Shown here: positions 19,543 to 20,810 of the stretch, in pieces | How the letters are laid out: every line of letters starts with the position of its first letter | Position numbering within the stretch: position 1 is the stretch's first letter | Assembly: GCA_012519645.1 (NCBI GenBank) | Contig: JAAYPU010000407.1 | Span: forward strand, 1-20,810 | Origin: Clostridiales bacterium | Lineage (GTDB): Bacteria > Bacillota > Clostridia > Peptostreptococcales > JAAYPU01 | Length of the DNA: 20,810 bases | Reading direction: 5' to 3' | Program-made: the position numbers and the translations under genes | The notes under the pieces: model-generated | What the model saw: only the letters and a program-made list of their open reading frames with translations | Told to the model about the DNA's origin: nothing | Databases searched by the model: none

Positions 19543-20810
19543 TTACATAAAGCTATATGGATTAATGTCTATTGTTATTCCATAACCTTTTTGTTCTACA
19601 TCTCTAAAATCATTTTTTATATTGTTTATTATACCCTTGAATTGGATACGGTCAACAGGTTTGCATTTAATTAATATCTGAAACCTGAATCTATCATTTA
19701 TTTTTTGCCTGGGAGCAGGCCGCGGTCCTAAAATTTGATTTCTAACTTCAGTTCCTGATTCTCTAATAAAATCTGACACTATTTTATCCGCAAGAATCCC
19801 GGCACCTTTTTCATCCTTTCCTGAAATAATGATTTGCATTATGTCAGTAAAAGGAGGATATTCCAATTGACTTCGCATGAGGATCTCATTTTCATAAAAA
19901 GAATGATAATCATGACCGGAAGCGGTGATAACAGCATAGTGTTCGGGTTTATATGTCTGTACAATTACAATCCCACGTTCCGTTCCCCTGCCTGAACGCC
20001 CGGCAGCTTGAGTTATCAGCTGGAATGTTCTTTCGCTTGCTCTGTAATCTGCTATATTTAATGAAATATCTGCGGCAATAACTCCTACTAACCCTACATT
20101 GGGAAAGTCCAGTCCTTTAGCTATTATTTGAGTTCCTATAAGGATATCCGTTTTACCTCTCTTAAAATCACCAAGGATTTTTTGGGCACTGCCTTTTTTA
20201 CTTGAGGTATCTAAATCCAATCTCGCACATGTATGATCCGGAAATATTTCTTTGACATAAGCTTCTACCTTTTCCGTACCGACACCGAAAAATTTGATAT
20301 ATTTACTGGAGCATTCAGGACATCTTTCTGGTGTTCTATTCTCGTGTCCGCAATAATGGCATACACAGGTTTGAGAATTAAAATGATAAGTCATGGATAT
20401 GCCACAGGACGGACATTTTACAACATATCCGCAACTCCTACAGGAAACGAAAGACGCATAACCTCTTCTGTTAAGAAACAAAATCACTTGCTTTCCTGCT
20501 TTTAAATTCTGTTTCATGGCATCATAAAGTTTCTTACTGAAGATGCTTTTATTGCCCAATTGAAGTTCTTCTCTCATATCTACGACTTCAATAAGCGGCA
20601 TCGGAGTTTTATTATATCTCTCTTTTAATTCTATTCTGTCATATTCACCAATTTGACTTTTATAATAGCTTATTACCGTAGGTGTTGCACTGCCCAATAT
20701 CAAAACGGCATTGTTTATCTCCGCCCTCTTCTTAGCTGTGTCTATAGTATCATACTTAGGTGTATAATCCGACTTGTATGAAGACTCATGCTCTTCATCA
20801 ATTATAATAA
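19543..20810 (-). CDS. priA: Primosomal helicase PriA, C-terminal part
   Basis: PriA restarts stalled replication forks. The window holds about 422 C-terminal residues; the N-terminal DNA-binding region and Walker A lie beyond the edge. The frame stays open to 20810 and begins within the helicase Walker B region, IIIDEEHESSYK, followed by ILGSATPTV. Eight cysteines in CxxC-type pairs (CRSCG, CPSCG, CVCHYCG, CPECS) form the two zinc sites. GTQIIAKGLDFPNVGLV and QAAGRSGRG are the C-terminal helicase motifs. The family's usual total length is above 700 residues. It leads the priA-def-fmt operon. Confidence 0.97.
   Translation of the reverse strand, partial: IIIDEEHESSYKSDYTPKYDTIDTAKKRAEINNAVLILGSATPTVISYYKSQIGEYDRIELKERYNKTPMPLIEVVDMREELQLGNKSIFSKKLYDAMKQNLKAGKQVILFLNRRGYASFVSCRSCGYVVKCPSCGISMTYHFNSQTCVCHYCGHENRTPERCPECSSKYIKFFGVGTEKVEAYVKEIFPDHTCARLDLDTSSKKGSAQKILGDFKRGKTDILIGTQIIAKGLDFPNVGLVGVIAADISLNIADYRASERTFQLITQAAGRSGRGTERGIVIVQTYKPEHYAVITASGHDYHSFYENEILMRSQLEYPPFTDIMQIIISGKDEKGAGILADKIVSDFIRESGTEVRNQILGPRPAPRQKINDRFRFQILIKCKPVDRIQFKGIINNIKNDFRDVEQKGYGITIDINPYSFM

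Overview
The window is a low-GC stretch of a spore-forming Firmicute, most likely a member of Clostridia. Three things point there: an alpha/beta small acid-soluble spore protein, a YlbJ/SpoVV sporulation membrane protein, and a gene order close to the Bacillus/Clostridium core clusters. Nearly all genes are conserved housekeeping genes, and I see no phage, transposase, CRISPR array, rRNA or tRNA. The genus cannot be fixed from the sequence alone.

Layout. (1) 1-1970, minus strand: start of rpmF (L32), the DUF177 protein YceD and acetate kinase ackA, with a consensus sigma-A promoter just ahead of yceD-rpmF. (2) 2209-4771, plus strand: tmcAL (ylbM), which uses acetate to modify tRNA-Met and is divergent from ackA, then ylbJ (spoVV). 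(3) 4921-6582, minus strand: rsmD, coaD and a conserved coiled-coil gene, closed by a terminator. (4) 6641-9496, minus strand: asp23 (yloU) and recG, then a spore-protein gene with its own terminator. (5) 9563-10043, plus strand: rpmB (L28) behind a long, structured 5' leader and in front of a 23-bp hairpin. (6) 10047-20810, minus strand: the priA-def-fmt-yugP-rsmB-stp-prkC-rsgA-rpe-thiN cluster, followed by two tiny membrane-protein genes (49 and 55 aa) at the place where Bacillus carries spoVM. Clusters 2 and 3 together match the B. subtilis ylbH-ylbI-ylbJ...ylbM-ylbN-rpmF neighbourhood; clusters 4 to 6 match priA...thiN-rpmB-yloU...recG.

The genes join ribosome biogenesis and translation (L32, L28, RsmD, RsmB, RsgA, Def, Fmt, TmcAL), replication repair and restart (RecG, PriA), Ser/Thr kinase-phosphatase signalling (PrkC/Stp) and cofactor or carbon metabolism (CoaD, ThiN, Rpe, AckA).

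The unexpected part is the DNA between genes. Several intergenic regions are mosaics of short tandem arrays: at least six 7-bp families and one 11-bp family, arranged around short hairpins. The same families recur on both strands, and one composite (hairpin followed by TTATCTTTCAGT-type heptamers) occurs at four loci. Five genes (tmcAL, the coiled-coil gene, thiN, rpe, yugP) have their stop codon inside or at the edge of these arrays. They resemble in style the heptanucleotide STRR repeats of cyanobacteria, and they are the best candidate here for something not properly described.
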